A DNA stretch of 64,000 nt, from NCBI GenBank assembly GCA_964577115.1, contig CAZNXJ010000009.1, positions 124,001-188,000 of the forward strand, read 5' to 3'. Both the position numbers and the translations under genes were made by a program. The notes below the pieces were generated by a model. It was not told the origin of the DNA, ran no database searches, and worked only from the letters and a program-made list of their open reading frames with translations. The stretch comes from CAZNXJ01 sp964577115. GTDB taxonomy: Bacteria > Planctomycetota > Planctomycetia > Pirellulales > Pirellulaceae. Shown here piece by piece: positions 33,202 through 42,900 of this stretch (positions are counted from its first letter, which is position 1; every line of letters starts with the position of its first letter).

Positions 33202-35268
33202 ATGTCGTCGGAATCGTCCTCAATCAATCCGGAAACGATTGAACAGACCAAGCAGCAAATCCGCGGCCTGGTCAGTGAAATCGCGCAGCTTTCGAAAAGC
33301 GATCTTGGTCCGGATGAATACTATCCGGCCTTTTTGACGCGCCTGGTCCAGGCTCTGGCGGCGGTCGGTGGTGCGGTGTGGCTACTGGGCGACAACCGCC
33401 GCCTGTCGCTCAAGTACCAGACAAACATCAGCGAAACGCTGCTCGACGAAACCTCGGACGACGCCATCCGGCACATGCATCTGCTGCGGCAGACTCTGGG
33501 GGCCAACCGTTCGCGGCTCGTTCCTCCCTTCTCGAGCGGCGATCAAGAGCAAGCCGGTGCGAATCCGACACGCTACCTGCTGGTGCTGGCACCGCTGACT
33601 GCCGACGGCGAACCGGAAGGCGTCATCGAAGTCTTCCAGCGCCCGGACGCTCAGCCGGCGACGCAGCGCGGCTACGAGCGGTTTCTCGTGCAGATGTGCG
33701 AGCTGGCCGGGGAATGGCTCAAGTCGCAGAAGCTCAAACGCTTCAGCGACCGCCACTCGCTCTGGGCGCAGGCCGACCACTTCTCGCGCCTCGTCCATGA
33801 AAGCCTCGATCTGCGCGAAACGGCCTACACGATCGTGAACGAAGGGCGGCGCCTGATTGGCAGCGACCGCGTGACGCTCGCCATTCGGCGCGGACGCAAG
33901 TGCGTGGTCGAGGCGGTCAGCGGCCAGGATACGGTCGAGAGCCGCTCGAATATTGTCGCCGCACTGAATGAGCTGACCTCGAAGGTCGTCGCCACCGGCG
34001 AGACGCTCTGGTACGAGGGCTCGACGGAAGACCTCCCTCCGCAGCTCGAGAAAGCCGTCCATGCGTACGTGGACGAATCGTACGCCAAATCCATGGTGGT
34101 GCTCCCCATCCGGCGTCCCAAGTCGGTCGAGACGCGTGTCGACGAGCTACGACGGCATGAGGCGTCCGCCGAGCGCAACGAATCGAACGAGATTATCGGC
34201 GCGCTGGTGGTGGAGCAGATCGAAACGGATGTGCCGCGCGAGATCATGGCGCCGCGCGTGGACCTGGTATACGAACACGCCGCGCGGGCTCTCTCGAATA
34301 CGCTCGCTTATCAGAACCTGTTCCTCATGCCCGTTTGGCGGACGCTCGGTAATGCGAGCGTCGTCGTCAAAGCGCGCAACTTGCCGAAGACGTTGCTAGC
34401 CGCGGCCGCCGTGTTAATCACGGTCTTCGTGCTGTTCTTCGTACCGACGCGCCTGATGCTCAGTGCCGAAGGCACTCTCCAACCGGTTGTTAAACGGGAT
34501 GTGTTCGTCCAAGTGCCGGGAACGGTCGAGGAGGTGCTGGTCGAAGATCAGCAGTTCGTTCAGGCGGGACAACCGCTCGTGCGGACATCGAGTCCCGAGT
34601 TGACGCTCGAGTTACAGAAGCTGCGTGGCGAGTACCTGGCGAAGCAGGAGGAATTGGCGACCGTCATCGACGCGTTGCGCGACCAGCGGAACCTCAGTGA
34701 CGACGAGATCATCAAGCTGGGCGGCCGGCAGCTCGAACTGCGCGAGACGCTCAAGAGCCTTGATCAGCAGATTGCGCTGCGGCAGAGCCAGGTCGATCAG
34801 CTGACCATCACCAGCCCGATCACGGGGATCGTAATGCTGTCCTGGGACGTCGCCCGTTCGCTGCGCGGAAGGCGCGTCGAGGCCGGCCAGTCGCTGATGA
34901 CCATCGCCGATCCGGATCAGGACTGGGAGCTCGAGCTAAAAATGCCCGAGCGGCGCATGGGGCACGTCAATCGCGCGGCGGCCGAACTTGCCGAGAAAAA
35001 CGTCCGTCTGCCGGTGGACTACATCCTGGCCACCGATCCGCGGCGCCGTTTACATGGCGAAATCAAGTACATCGATCACGTCACGCGTGTCGAGGATATC
35101 TCGGGGCACACGGTCATGCTGCGAGCGGACATCGAGGAACATGACCTGCAAGGCGGGCTACGGCCGGGGGCCAAAGTCCATTCCCGCGTGGATTGTGGAC
35201 CCTGCTCACTCGGCTACCGGTGGTTCCACGAGGCCATCGCCTGGGTGGAAACGCACTTGCTGTTCTAG
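33202..35268 (+). CDS. GAF-domain HlyD-family membrane-fusion adaptor
   Basis: This 688-aa protein is a fusion. Residues ~1-380 are cytoplasmic and contain two GAF-like regions (about 20-175 and 195-375; second opens LDLRETAYTIVNEGRRLIGSDRVTLAI). A single membrane helix follows at about 395-417 (TLLAAAAVLITVFVLFFVPT). The periplasmic part is HlyD-like: barrel-sandwich start VFVQVPGTVEEVLVEDQQFV, a coiled-coil hairpin (about 455-530), and the return TITSPITGIVMLSWD. Adaptors of this kind link an inner-membrane exporter to an outer-membrane channel. GAF domains suggest the machine is gated by a small ligand or signal. It is the first of four closely spaced genes with a second HlyD, an M50 protease fusion and DUF3467. 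The GAF ligand is unknown. Confidence 0.82.
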   Translation: MSSESSSINPETIEQTKQQIRGLVSEIAQLSKSDLGPDEYYPAFLTRLVQALAAVGGAVWLLGDNRRLSLKYQTNISETLLDETSDDAIRHMHLLRQTLGANRSRLVPPFSSGDQEQAGANPTRYLLVLAPLTADGEPEGVIEVFQRPDAQPATQRGYERFLVQMCELAGEWLKSQKLKRFSDRHSLWAQADHFSRLVHESLDLRETAYTIVNEGRRLIGSDRVTLAIRRGRKCVVEAVSGQDTVESRSNIVAALNELTSKVVATGETLWYEGSTEDLPPQLEKAVHAYVDESYAKSMVVLPIRRPKSVETRVDELRRHEASAERNESNEIIGALVVEQIETDVPREIMAPRVDLVYEHAARALSNTLAYQNLFLMPVWRTLGNASVVVKARNLPKTLLAAAAVLITVFVLFFVPTRLMLSAEGTLQPVVKRDVFVQVPGTVEEVLVEDQQFVQAGQPLVRTSSPELTLELQKLRGEYLAKQEELATVIDALRDQRNLSDDEIIKLGGRQLELRETLKSLDQQIALRQSQVDQLTITSPITGIVMLSWDVARSLRGRRVEAGQSLMTIADPDQDWELELKMPERRMGHVNRAAAELAEKNVRLPVDYILATDPRRRLHGEIKYIDHVTRVEDISGHTVMLRADIEEHDLQGGLRPGAKVHSRVDCGPCSLGYRWFHEAIAWVETHLLF

Positions 35269-35359
35269 CCTCCGCTGTACCCACTGCTGCTTCGAACATC
35301 GCGCTGCCTCGCCAGCAGCTTACCGCAACGATCGCCGGATACCCGAGGAGAGTTTTTCT

Positions 35360-36289
35360 ATGACGACGACTGCCGCTCTCATCCTTTCGCTGGCTCTGTC
35401 GGCGCAGATAAGCGCCGATCCGAATGCGGATAGCTTCGGAGTGATCGAAGGCAAGGTAACGCTGATTCGCGAAGTCCAGGTCCCCGCTCGGCAGCCCGGT
35501 GTCTTGCGCGAGGTTGCGGTCGCCGAGGGCAACAGCGTCCAGAAGGAGCAATTGCTGGCGAAAATCGACGATTCGGAAGCGCTGCTGCGCCGCGAGGCCG
35601 CTCATCGCGAATATCTCGCGGCTCTCGAACAATCCAAGGACAACATCGAGGAACAGGCGGCGCGCGCGGCCGCTTTGGTCGCAGAAGCCGAACTGGAAGA
35701 TTCGCTCTACGTGAACCGCAAGCAGCCCGGCGCGATCAACAAAACCGAGCTGCGTCGCCAGGAGCTAACAGCCGACCGAGCCAACCTGCAAATCAAGGTG
35801 GCGGAAATGGAGTTCAACGTCGCCAAGCTGTCCAGCAGCGCGGCCGAAGCGAAGGTCGCGGTGATCCAGCACGAAATCGACACGCGCAAGATCGTTGCGG
35901 ACTTCGACGGCCTCGTGGTCGCTCAGTATCGCCAGCCGGGGGAATGGGTCCAGGCGGGCGAACCGGTATTTAAAGTCATTCAGATGGATCGGCTGCGCGT
36001 GCAGGGCTTTGTCCCCGCCGGCCGGTACGCTCCGCATGAAATCGAAGGCCGGCCGGTACGCATCACCATCGCACTGCCGGGCGGCAAGAAGCACGAAATC
36101 CAAGGAACCGTCGACTACTGTAGCCAGGTGGTGGACACGAAGCGTGAACACCGTTTGTGGGCGGAGTTCGACAACGTGCCGGTGCTCGAACGCAACGGGC
36201 ACACGTTCTGGCTGATCGCGCCCGGGATGGACGCGACGATGCACATCGATATGTCGGGCGCTCGGTCGCCGGCGGTCGCGAATCGCTAG
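35360..36289 (+). CDS. HlyD-family periplasmic adaptor
   Basis: ATG 35360 is chosen because GAGGAG precedes it at 35345-35350 and a signal peptide follows directly (TTAALILSLALSAQISA). The same frame is open 372 bp upstream, but that part overlaps the previous gene. The 309-aa product has the biotinyl-lipoyl-like halves VPARQPGVLREVAVAEGN and VADFDGLVVAQYRQPGEWV around a coiled-coil hairpin (about residues 75-180), followed by a beta-barrel region. It has no membrane helix of its own beyond the signal peptide, so it is probably a soluble or peripherally bound periplasmic adaptor. It would partner the GAF-HlyD protein upstream and the M50-HlyD fusion 60 bp downstream. Confidence 0.83.
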   Translation: MTTTAALILSLALSAQISADPNADSFGVIEGKVTLIREVQVPARQPGVLREVAVAEGNSVQKEQLLAKIDDSEALLRREAAHREYLAALEQSKDNIEEQAARAAALVAEAELEDSLYVNRKQPGAINKTELRRQELTADRANLQIKVAEMEFNVAKLSSSAAEAKVAVIQHEIDTRKIVADFDGLVVAQYRQPGEWVQAGEPVFKVIQMDRLRVQGFVPAGRYAPHEIEGRPVRITIALPGGKKHEIQGTVDYCSQVVDTKREHRLWAEFDNVPVLERNGHTFWLIAPGMDATMHIDMSGARSPAVANR

Positions 36290-36349
36290 GGCAGCAGAGC
36301 ATTGGGAAGCGGCGAGCGGGCTGTAGCGTGAACAGGGGCGGGGCAACGT

Positions 36350-38599
36350 ATGGCGACCTTGGCAGATAGTCTGGTCAGTAGCGCATCGCGCCCGTTGCGG
36401 TTGCGCACGCGGCCCGACCTGTCGGTTCGCCAGCACCGCTACCACGGCCGCGCCTACTGGGTCGTGAAGGAACCCGTGGGGTTGAATTACTTCCGGTTCC
36501 ACGAGGAAGAATTCGCCATCCTCCAGATGCTCGATGGCGTCACCAGCATGGAGGAGATCAAGGAACGGTTCGAACGCGAGTTCGCTCCGCAGAAGATCAC
36601 GTTCCAGGACCTCCAGCAGTTCATCGGTATGCTGCATCGCAGCGGGCTGGTGATATCAGACGCGCCGGGCCAGGGGCGGCAACTGAAACGCCGCCGCGAC
36701 GAAAAGAAGCGCAAAGAACTGCTCGGCAAAATGACCAACGTCTTTGCCGTGCGGTTCCGCGGGTTCGACCCGGAGCGGCTGTTTAACGTTTTGATCCCCT
36801 ACACGTCGTGGATCTTCTCGCCGGCCGCCATCATTTTCACGCTCCTTCTCGGCCTTAGCGCCCTGACGCTGGTCGCCGTCCAGTTCGACGTCTTCCGATC
36901 TCGGCTGCCGAGCTTCCACGAGTTCTTCGGGCCGCACAACTGGATTTATCTCGGCGTCACGATGGCCGCCGTCAAGGTGCTGCACGAGTTCGGTCATGGG
37001 CTCTCATGTAAACGCTACGGCGGGGAGTGCCACGAGCTCGGCGTGATGCTCCTGGTATTCACGCCCTGCCTGTACTGCAACGTGTCGGACTCGTGGATGC
37101 TGCCGAACAAATGGCACCGCGCGTTCATCGGCGCGGCGGGCATCTACGTCGAAGTCATCCTGGCCTCGATTGCCACGTTTATCTGGTGGTTCAGCGAGCC
37201 GGGAACGATGATCAATCAGATCTGCCTGAGCATGATGTTTATTTGCTCGGTCAGTACGATCCTTTTCAACGGCAATCCCCTGCTCCGCTTCGACGGCTAT
37301 TACATCCTGATGGATGTGCTCGAGATCCCGAACTTACGCCAAAAGGCGACGGAGGTCTTGAAGCGTTTTGTGACGTGGCTGTGCCTCGGCATCGAGCAGC
37401 CGGAGAACCCCTTCCTACCGCAGCGGCACCATTTCTTCTTCGGCCTGTATACGGTCGCCGCGGTGATCTACCGCTGGGTCGTCGTGTTTTCGATCCTCTA
37501 TTTCATGAACAAAGTATTCGAGCCGTATGGGTTGAAGATCATCGGGCGCATGATCGGCGCCATTGGCTTCTTCGGGCTGGTCGTGCAGCCCCTCTATCAG
37601 CTCGGCAAGTTCTTCTACATGCCGGGGAGGATGCATAAGGTGAAGCGTTATCGACTGGTGCTGTCGGGCGTGGTCCTATTGGCCGTCATCGGCTTCATCC
37701 TGCTCGTGCCGCTGCCGCATCAGGTGCAGAGCGTCTTCACGGTGAAGCCGCGCGGCGCCGTGCCGGTCTATCCGCGCGTGGATGGCCGCCTGGTGGAAAT
37801 CACGGTGCAGCCGGGCGACCGGGTCGAAGCGCAGCAGAAGCTGGGGCGTATTGAGAACGTCGAGCTACAGCTACAGCTCGAACAGCTCAACGGCGACAAA
37901 GCTCGCCTCCAAGTGCAGCTCGACAATCTCCGTGACTTGCAATTGCTGCGCGGACGTGGAGATGATCTGGCGAGCGGCCAGAAGGCGCAGATCGAAGCCG
38001 TGCTGCGCAGCGTCGAAAAAGAGATCGCTCAGGTCCAACGAGAAATCGATCAGCTCGATATCCTCGCGCCCGTCGCGGGGATGGTGCTGCAGCCGGAGTA
38101 TCGGCCGAGCCCGCCGTCGTCGGACGGGCGGCTGCCCAGCTGGACCGGTTCGCCGCTCAGCGAGCGCAATCTGAACTCGATTATGACGAAGAGCGACCTG
38201 TTTTGCCGGATTGGTGAGCCGGACCAGCTGGAAGCCGAACTGATCCTCGACCAGTCGGTGATAGACTTCATTCGCGAGGGGCAGAAGGTCGAGCTGAAGT
38301 TCGAGGCGCTCCCGCACGAAGTGTTTGAAGGAACGATCGGCGAGATCGGTCTGGATCGGCTGGAAGTGGCTCCGCCGAGCCTGACGGCGCAAGGGGGCGG
38401 CGGCCTGGAAACGGTCAGCGATCCGTCGACCGGGTTGGCCCGGCCGCTGCACGCGTCGTACCCGGCGCGTGTCGAGCTGCCTCGGGAGAAGCGGCTCCAG
38501 GTCGGGATGAAAGGCTACGCGAAGATCCACGCCGACTGGATCCCGCTCGGCCATCGCTTGTACCGTTATATCGCGAAAACCTTCCATTTCGAGTTTTAG
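36350..38599 (+). CDS. PqqD-like / M50 site-2 metalloprotease / HlyD fusion (putative peptide zinc metalloprotease)
   Basis: The 749-aa product has three parts. Residues ~25-105 resemble a PqqD/winged peptide-binding domain (RFHEEEFAILQMLDG). Residues ~145-460 are polytopic membrane with zinc protease motif HEFGH (His212, Glu213, His216) and the second M50 signature NPLLRFDGYY (Asp315). A TPCLYCNVSDSW segment follows the active site. After the last helix, residues ~465-749 form a HlyD-like adaptor (VYPRVDGRLVEITVQPGDRV, coiled coil, LDILAPVAGMVLQPEY). YydH-type relatives work in peptide processing and export. A protease fused to an adaptor suggests cleavage and hand-over of a substrate across the envelope; the substrate is unknown. 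ATG 36350 lies 60 bp after the previous stop. Confidence 0.85.
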   Translation: MATLADSLVSSASRPLRLRTRPDLSVRQHRYHGRAYWVVKEPVGLNYFRFHEEEFAILQMLDGVTSMEEIKERFEREFAPQKITFQDLQQFIGMLHRSGLVISDAPGQGRQLKRRRDEKKRKELLGKMTNVFAVRFRGFDPERLFNVLIPYTSWIFSPAAIIFTLLLGLSALTLVAVQFDVFRSRLPSFHEFFGPHNWIYLGVTMAAVKVLHEFGHGLSCKRYGGECHELGVMLLVFTPCLYCNVSDSWMLPNKWHRAFIGAAGIYVEVILASIATFIWWFSEPGTMINQICLSMMFICSVSTILFNGNPLLRFDGYYILMDVLEIPNLRQKATEVLKRFVTWLCLGIEQPENPFLPQRHHFFFGLYTVAAVIYRWVVVFSILYFMNKVFEPYGLKIIGRMIGAIGFFGLVVQPLYQLGKFFYMPGRMHKVKRYRLVLSGVVLLAVIGFILLVPLPHQVQSVFTVKPRGAVPVYPRVDGRLVEITVQPGDRVEAQQKLGRIENVELQLQLEQLNGDKARLQVQLDNLRDLQLLRGRGDDLASGQKAQIEAVLRSVEKEIAQVQREIDQLDILAPVAGMVLQPEYRPSPPSSDGRLPSWTGSPLSERNLNSIMTKSDLFCRIGEPDQLEAELILDQSVIDFIREGQKVELKFEALPHEVFEGTIGEIGLDRLEVAPPSLTAQGGGGLETVSDPSTGLARPLHASYPARVELPREKRLQVGMKGYAKIHADWIPLGHRLYRYIAKTFHFEF

Positions 38600-38791
38600 C
38601 CGGAGCACTGCGAGCGGTTCCAAACGGCGTTCCGGTTGCCCGGATCCGGCAAGCAATGCGACTCGCACGCGCGTGCGTACGCTCGGCAAAGGCGTTACAC
38701 GCCATTGTCTTGCGAAATAAATCGGTTTCTGTCATGGTTGAACCGATGGAACAGTGGGTGTAAGCCCCGAGAACTAGCAAGGGAGAATTCG

Positions 38792-39169
38792 ATGAGCAAA
38801 GACACAGCCAAGACCGAAAGCGGCGAAGCCGCTCCCGCCGCTCCTCCGGTCGGCGCCGAAGCCAAGCCCGCTCAGCCCCCCGCTCCGCAGCAGCAAGTGC
38901 ACGTGGACGACAGCGGCAGCGCTGCGCTCTACGCGAACTTCTGCCGAGTGACCGGTTCGCCGGAAGAGCTGATTATCGATTTTGGTCTCAATCCGCAGCC
39001 GGTGGGGATCCCGAAGGATCCGATCAAAGTCAACCAGCGGGTGATTCTGAACTACTACACGGCGAAGCGTCTGCTGGGCGCCTTGCAGATGTCCGTGCAG
39101 CGCCACGAGTCGATTTTTGGTGTCTTGGAAACCGACATCCAGAAGCGCCTCCGCACGCCCCAGCAATAA
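38792..39169 (+). CDS. DUF3467 family protein
   Basis: ATG 38792 is preferred over an upstream in-frame start because GGGAG at 38781-38785 precedes it by 6 nt and the upstream extension is Arg-rich noise. The 125-aa product has a Pro/Ala/Gln-rich N-terminus (about 1-40). The conserved core ANFCRVTGSPEELIIDFGLN then leads to RVILNYYTAKRLLGALQMSV, recognisable as DUF3467. The function is unknown and there is no signal peptide, so it is cytoplasmic. It is the last gene before a strong terminator and plausibly belongs to the upstream adaptor/M50 transcription unit, although 192 bp separate it from the M50 gene. Confidence 0.82.
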   Translation: MSKDTAKTESGEAAPAAPPVGAEAKPAQPPAPQQQVHVDDSGSAALYANFCRVTGSPEELIIDFGLNPQPVGIPKDPIKVNQRVILNYYTAKRLLGALQMSVQRHESIFGVLETDIQKRLRTPQQ

Positions 39170-39195
39170 CCCGCTCGCTCGCCGCTCGCTCACCG

Positions 39196-39228
39196 AACCG
39201 CGTCCCGCGACCTCGGACGCGGTTTTTT
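39196..39228 (+). terminator. Intrinsic terminator closing the secA/HlyD/M50 locus
   Basis: Perfect 10-bp arms AACCGCGTCC and GGACGCGGTT enclose a 9-nt loop and are followed by a run of T to 39228, 27 bp after the DUF3467 stop. Confidence 0.85.
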
Positions 39229-39250
39229 ATTGCGCGAAGGAAGAAAGGAA

Positions 39251-39290
39251 GGAAACCACGGATGGTCACGGATCATCATGGATGAGGGAT
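39251..39290 (+). repeat. Left copy of ~40-bp imperfect inverted repeat (ACCACGGATG family)
   Basis: The segment is built from ~10-bp units (CACGGATGGT, CACGGATCAT, CATGGATGAG). It matches the reverse complement of 39885-39924 with a few substitutions and one indel. The pair encloses the broken GxxExxY gene. Confidence 0.65.
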
Positions 39291-39444
39291 GACCACGGGT
39301 GCGGAAATGCCAAGGAGATGTCAGGACGAAGTAGAGAGGGGCGACATGGGATTGTCAGCTGGCTGAACTATTCGAGGGAGTTGGGATGTGAAGCAAGTGG
39401 GATGAAACCTTCTATCCCGTTCCTCAAAATGCGCGAGCCTGACA

Positions 39445-39812
39445 ATGACGAAGCTGGTCAATGAGAAGGAAACGTACGCGATATTGGGCCCGTGCTTCGA
39501 AGTATACAACGAGATGGGATGCGGATTTCTGGGGGCCGTTTATCAGGATTGCCTCGCCATCGAGTTCCGCGAAAGGGGATTCCCTTCGTTGCCCAGCAGC
39601 ATTTGAATTTGCCGTACAAGGGCGAGCCATTGTCGTCCAAGTACATTCCCGACTTCGTCTGTTGGGAAAGAATCATTGTCGAGTTGTAGGCCGTCAAATC
39701 GCTGTGCGACGAGCCTCGAGCACAGCTCTACAACTACCTAAAAGCCGCCGGAATCAGGCTCGGCCTTCTGATTAATTTCGGGCATCCTCCCAAAGCTGGA
39801 ATGCAAGAATAA
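39445..39812 (+). pseudogene. Decayed GxxExxY family gene
   Basis: From ATG 39445 the frame reads a typical GxxExxY N-terminus: CFEVYNEMGCGFLGAVYQ, then LAIEFRERG. It stops at TGA 39604. The +2 frame picks up immediately near 39603 with LPYKGEPLSSKYIPDFVCWE, is cut by TAG 39687, then continues AVKSLCDEPRAQLYNYLKAA and GIRLGLLINFG. The expected final LEWKR appears only after another shift near 39795. At least two frameshifts and one in-frame stop therefore inactivate it. GxxExxY proteins are small PD-(D/E)XK-like proteins of unknown role. The inverted repeats on both sides suggest it arrived as a unit. Confidence 0.8.
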
Positions 39813-39884
39813 TCTTGGGATGATGATCGGAGTGGGAACCACGAACGACCCGGATCAGGTGCTTCTCGGTGGAGGACGCCGATG

Positions 39885-39924
39885 CATCCTTCATCCGTGC
39901 TGATCCGTGTCATCCGTGGTTCCC
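39885..39924 (-). repeat. Right copy of ~40-bp imperfect inverted repeat (ACCACGGATG family)
   Basis: Read on the minus strand it runs ACCACGGATGACACGGATCA and on to GGATG, nearly identical to 39251-39290. It lies 13 bp past the stop codon of the next, minus-strand gene. Confidence 0.65.
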
Positions 39925-39936
39925 TCTTCCTCGTTT

Positions 39937-42900
39937 CTAATCCCGGCTCCAGCCGCTGAGAAGTTCGGCGAAGTAATCGTCTTCCAGTTCGCTGTCTTCT
40001 TCATTCAGCAACTGGGCAAGCGCCTCGTCGTGCTCGGACTTCTCGCTCGACGGCACGTCGTAGCTCGGCAGGCCGGTTGATGCCGCAGTGCTGCCGGCCG
40101 ACGTGGCCGACGGAGGCAGCACGTCGATGCGGCTTGGCGCGAGCGGCGATTCGACGCTCGGCACCCCCAGCGGCTCGGAAACACTCGTGCTCTCGGCGAC
40201 CGCCTCACCTTCGCCATTGCTGCCGCCGCGTACGAGGTAGTTGATGATCGACACGAGGTCGGCCGACGAAATGCGACCGTCGTTGTTCGTATCATAGAAG
40301 TACGTGGTAGCCGGCGCTTCGCCTTCCGCTTCGCCGCGGATCAGGCGGCTTACCACGAGCAGCACGTCGTACGTGTTCACGCGGCCGTCCGCGTTGACGT
40401 CGTGAGCCGACTCGTAGTTATGCAGCGGGTTTTCACCTTCCGGCATGGCGCTGGCGGACGGCGCGTCGCGCGTGATGAGCAGCGTGTTGGCCAGGTACGT
40501 GATCTGGTCGATCGGCACCTTCGAGGCGGGTACGTAGAGCGTTGTGTCGTGGTCGCCGACACCCGCACCCGGATCAATGTCTTCGGCCGGGTCGGGCACG
40601 AAGGTCGTCAGAACCTGGTCGTCCTCCGAACCGGGTTGGTCGGGGCCGAGGTCGTTCGCTCGGAACAGCGCCGTGAACAGCACGCGCTGGCCCGGCAGGT
40701 CGGCGAACGGAAGATCGACGTCGCGGAACGCGCCGGCTTCGTCAATCGTTCCCGGGATGCTCGTGTCGAACTCGGGATCTTGCGTGTAATCCCCGTCAAA
40801 GATCGGCTCGCCGATCAGCGTCACATGCTGGAAGTTGTAGAGCAGGTCCAGGTACGCGGCGAACACGCCGAGATCGGTCGGGGCCACGTCGTCGCCCGGC
40901 ACATCGTTCTTGTTCCGCACGTCCTCGACTCGCACCACCGCCAGGAATTCCTGGCCGGCCTGCACCTGGTCAATGACTTGCGAACCGTCCGGCGTGCGGA
41001 ATTCGACGGTGTACTGCACCTTGTCGTCCGCGAAGGCATCGCCGACAAAGACCGTCACCGTCGCGGTGCTCGAGTTGCCCTGATCGTCGGTAATGCGATA
41101 GACGAACTGGTCGGTGCCGACGAAGCCCGGCGCCGCCTGGTAACGGATCCGATCCTGCTCGGCGGTCGCGCCCACCAGGATGATCGCCGTGCCGTTCGCC
41201 GGAGTCACGGGGATGGCGGTGATCCGCGTCGTCGAGGGATTGGGGCGAATGTCGTTCGCCATCACGTCGATATCGACGAAGAAGTCCGACGAGGGCGTAT
41301 TGGAGCTGGCAAAGGCCTGATCGTCATTGGCGACCGGGCGCGTGAACGTGGGCGGAACCGTGATGGTCACGGTGGCCGTGTCCGTCTGCCCGGAATCGTC
41401 CGTGACGGTGTAAGTGAATGAGTCCGTTCCGGAGAAGCCGGTCGGGGTCGTGTAGAAGATTTGGCCGTCTTGAATGACCGCCGTGCCGCCTTGGGCCGTC
41501 GGCGACTGGACGCTGAGTATGCGCAGTCCGCCCGACGAGCTGGCGAAGTCGTTGACCAGAACGTCGAGCAGCCGGGCGTCGCCCTGCGGGACGATGAAGT
41601 CGTCGTCGATCGCCTGCGGAGAGTTGCCGAACATCGTGACCTGGTAGTCCTCGACTTCACCCGCCATCGACGGGCCTTTCGGGCCCAGGCCCAGCTCCCA
41701 GCCGTAACGGAACCGCATGGTCGTGACGCCTGTGGCGGCGCCGGCCGGGACCGGGAATGACAGGTTGTGCGTGCCCTCGCCAAGCCGCAGGTCGCTGATG
41801 ACCTTCTCACCGGGATCGTTGAAGTCGCCGTCCTGGTTCAGGTCGATCCATGCCTGGAGGTAACCGCGCGCCTGACCTGAGGTGCGGACGTTGACCGCGA
41901 TGTTCGCTTGGGCGCCGGAGATCAACACCGGCGAGTCGCCCAGAGTCTGGCTGAAGGTGACGCCGTCGTTGACGTCGTCCGCACGAGCATCCACTTCCCC
42001 GCCGACGGTTGGGCCGAGCTGGAAGCCGTTGAGCACCCCGTGGCGAGCGCCGTTGTTAGCAAGAAGCGTTTGCCGGTCGACGGGGCCCGTGTTGCCAAAA
42101 TCGTAGAGGTTGCCGCCGGTGATGCCAAATTCAAGCGGCGGAGGACCATCGCCGCTCGCCGTGATCGTAATCTCCTCGGCCGCGCCTCCCTCCGGCTGCG
42201 TCTGCTGCCAGCTCGGCGGCGCCACGACGCGCACATCGTACGTGCCCGGCGGGATCGGTGGCAGCGTGAACGTGCCGTCCGCATTCGTTCGCGCGCCCGG
42301 TTCCAGCAGGTCCATCCGCCCGTCCCGGTCGAGATCGACATAGACCAGGATGTCGCCCACGCCGATGTCGTTCGGCAGGTTGCGCTCCCCGTTGCCGTTG
42401 ACGTCGTGGTACACGACCCCGCTCACGGAAACCAGCGGTCCCGGCGGAGGCGGCGGAGGAGGCAGCGGTTCGGGGAAGGCAAAGGCGGCGATCTGCGTGC
42501 CCCAGTTGCCATTCAGAGCGAACTCGCCGGTAAACCAGAACGTGCGGTCGTCCGTGGGATCGACGAGCATCGCGGCGTAGTCGCCCCAGCGGCCGCTCAT
42601 CTCAAAGCCTTGCCCGTTGGCGAGCGTCACCTGCTGCGTCGTCATGAGGTTCGGCGGATCGGTCGCTCGGCGGCCGACGTAACGCAAGGTCGGCGAAATG
42701 CCGCTGCTACTGACGTTGTAGCCGAGCGCGATGTTGCCTTCGCCGTCCATCGCGATCGAACCCATAAAGTATTCATTGAAGTCCGGCGAAAATTCGCCGA
42801 ACTGATGCAGCTGCCACTGCGACGAACCCTGGTTCTTACGCAGCTCGAACCAGCGGAGCCCCGCGATCTCGTCGCCAGAGGGCGTCGTGAATTCGATCAC

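Noticed and set aside
34988..35359. Upstream extension of the second HlyD frame
   Set aside because: It overlaps the end of the GAF-HlyD gene in another frame. A signal peptide and a GAGGAG site support ATG 35360.
39251..39924. Insertion sequence with transposase
   Set aside because: No transposase frame exists between the inverted repeats; only the decayed GxxExxY gene is present, and target-site duplications could not be identified.
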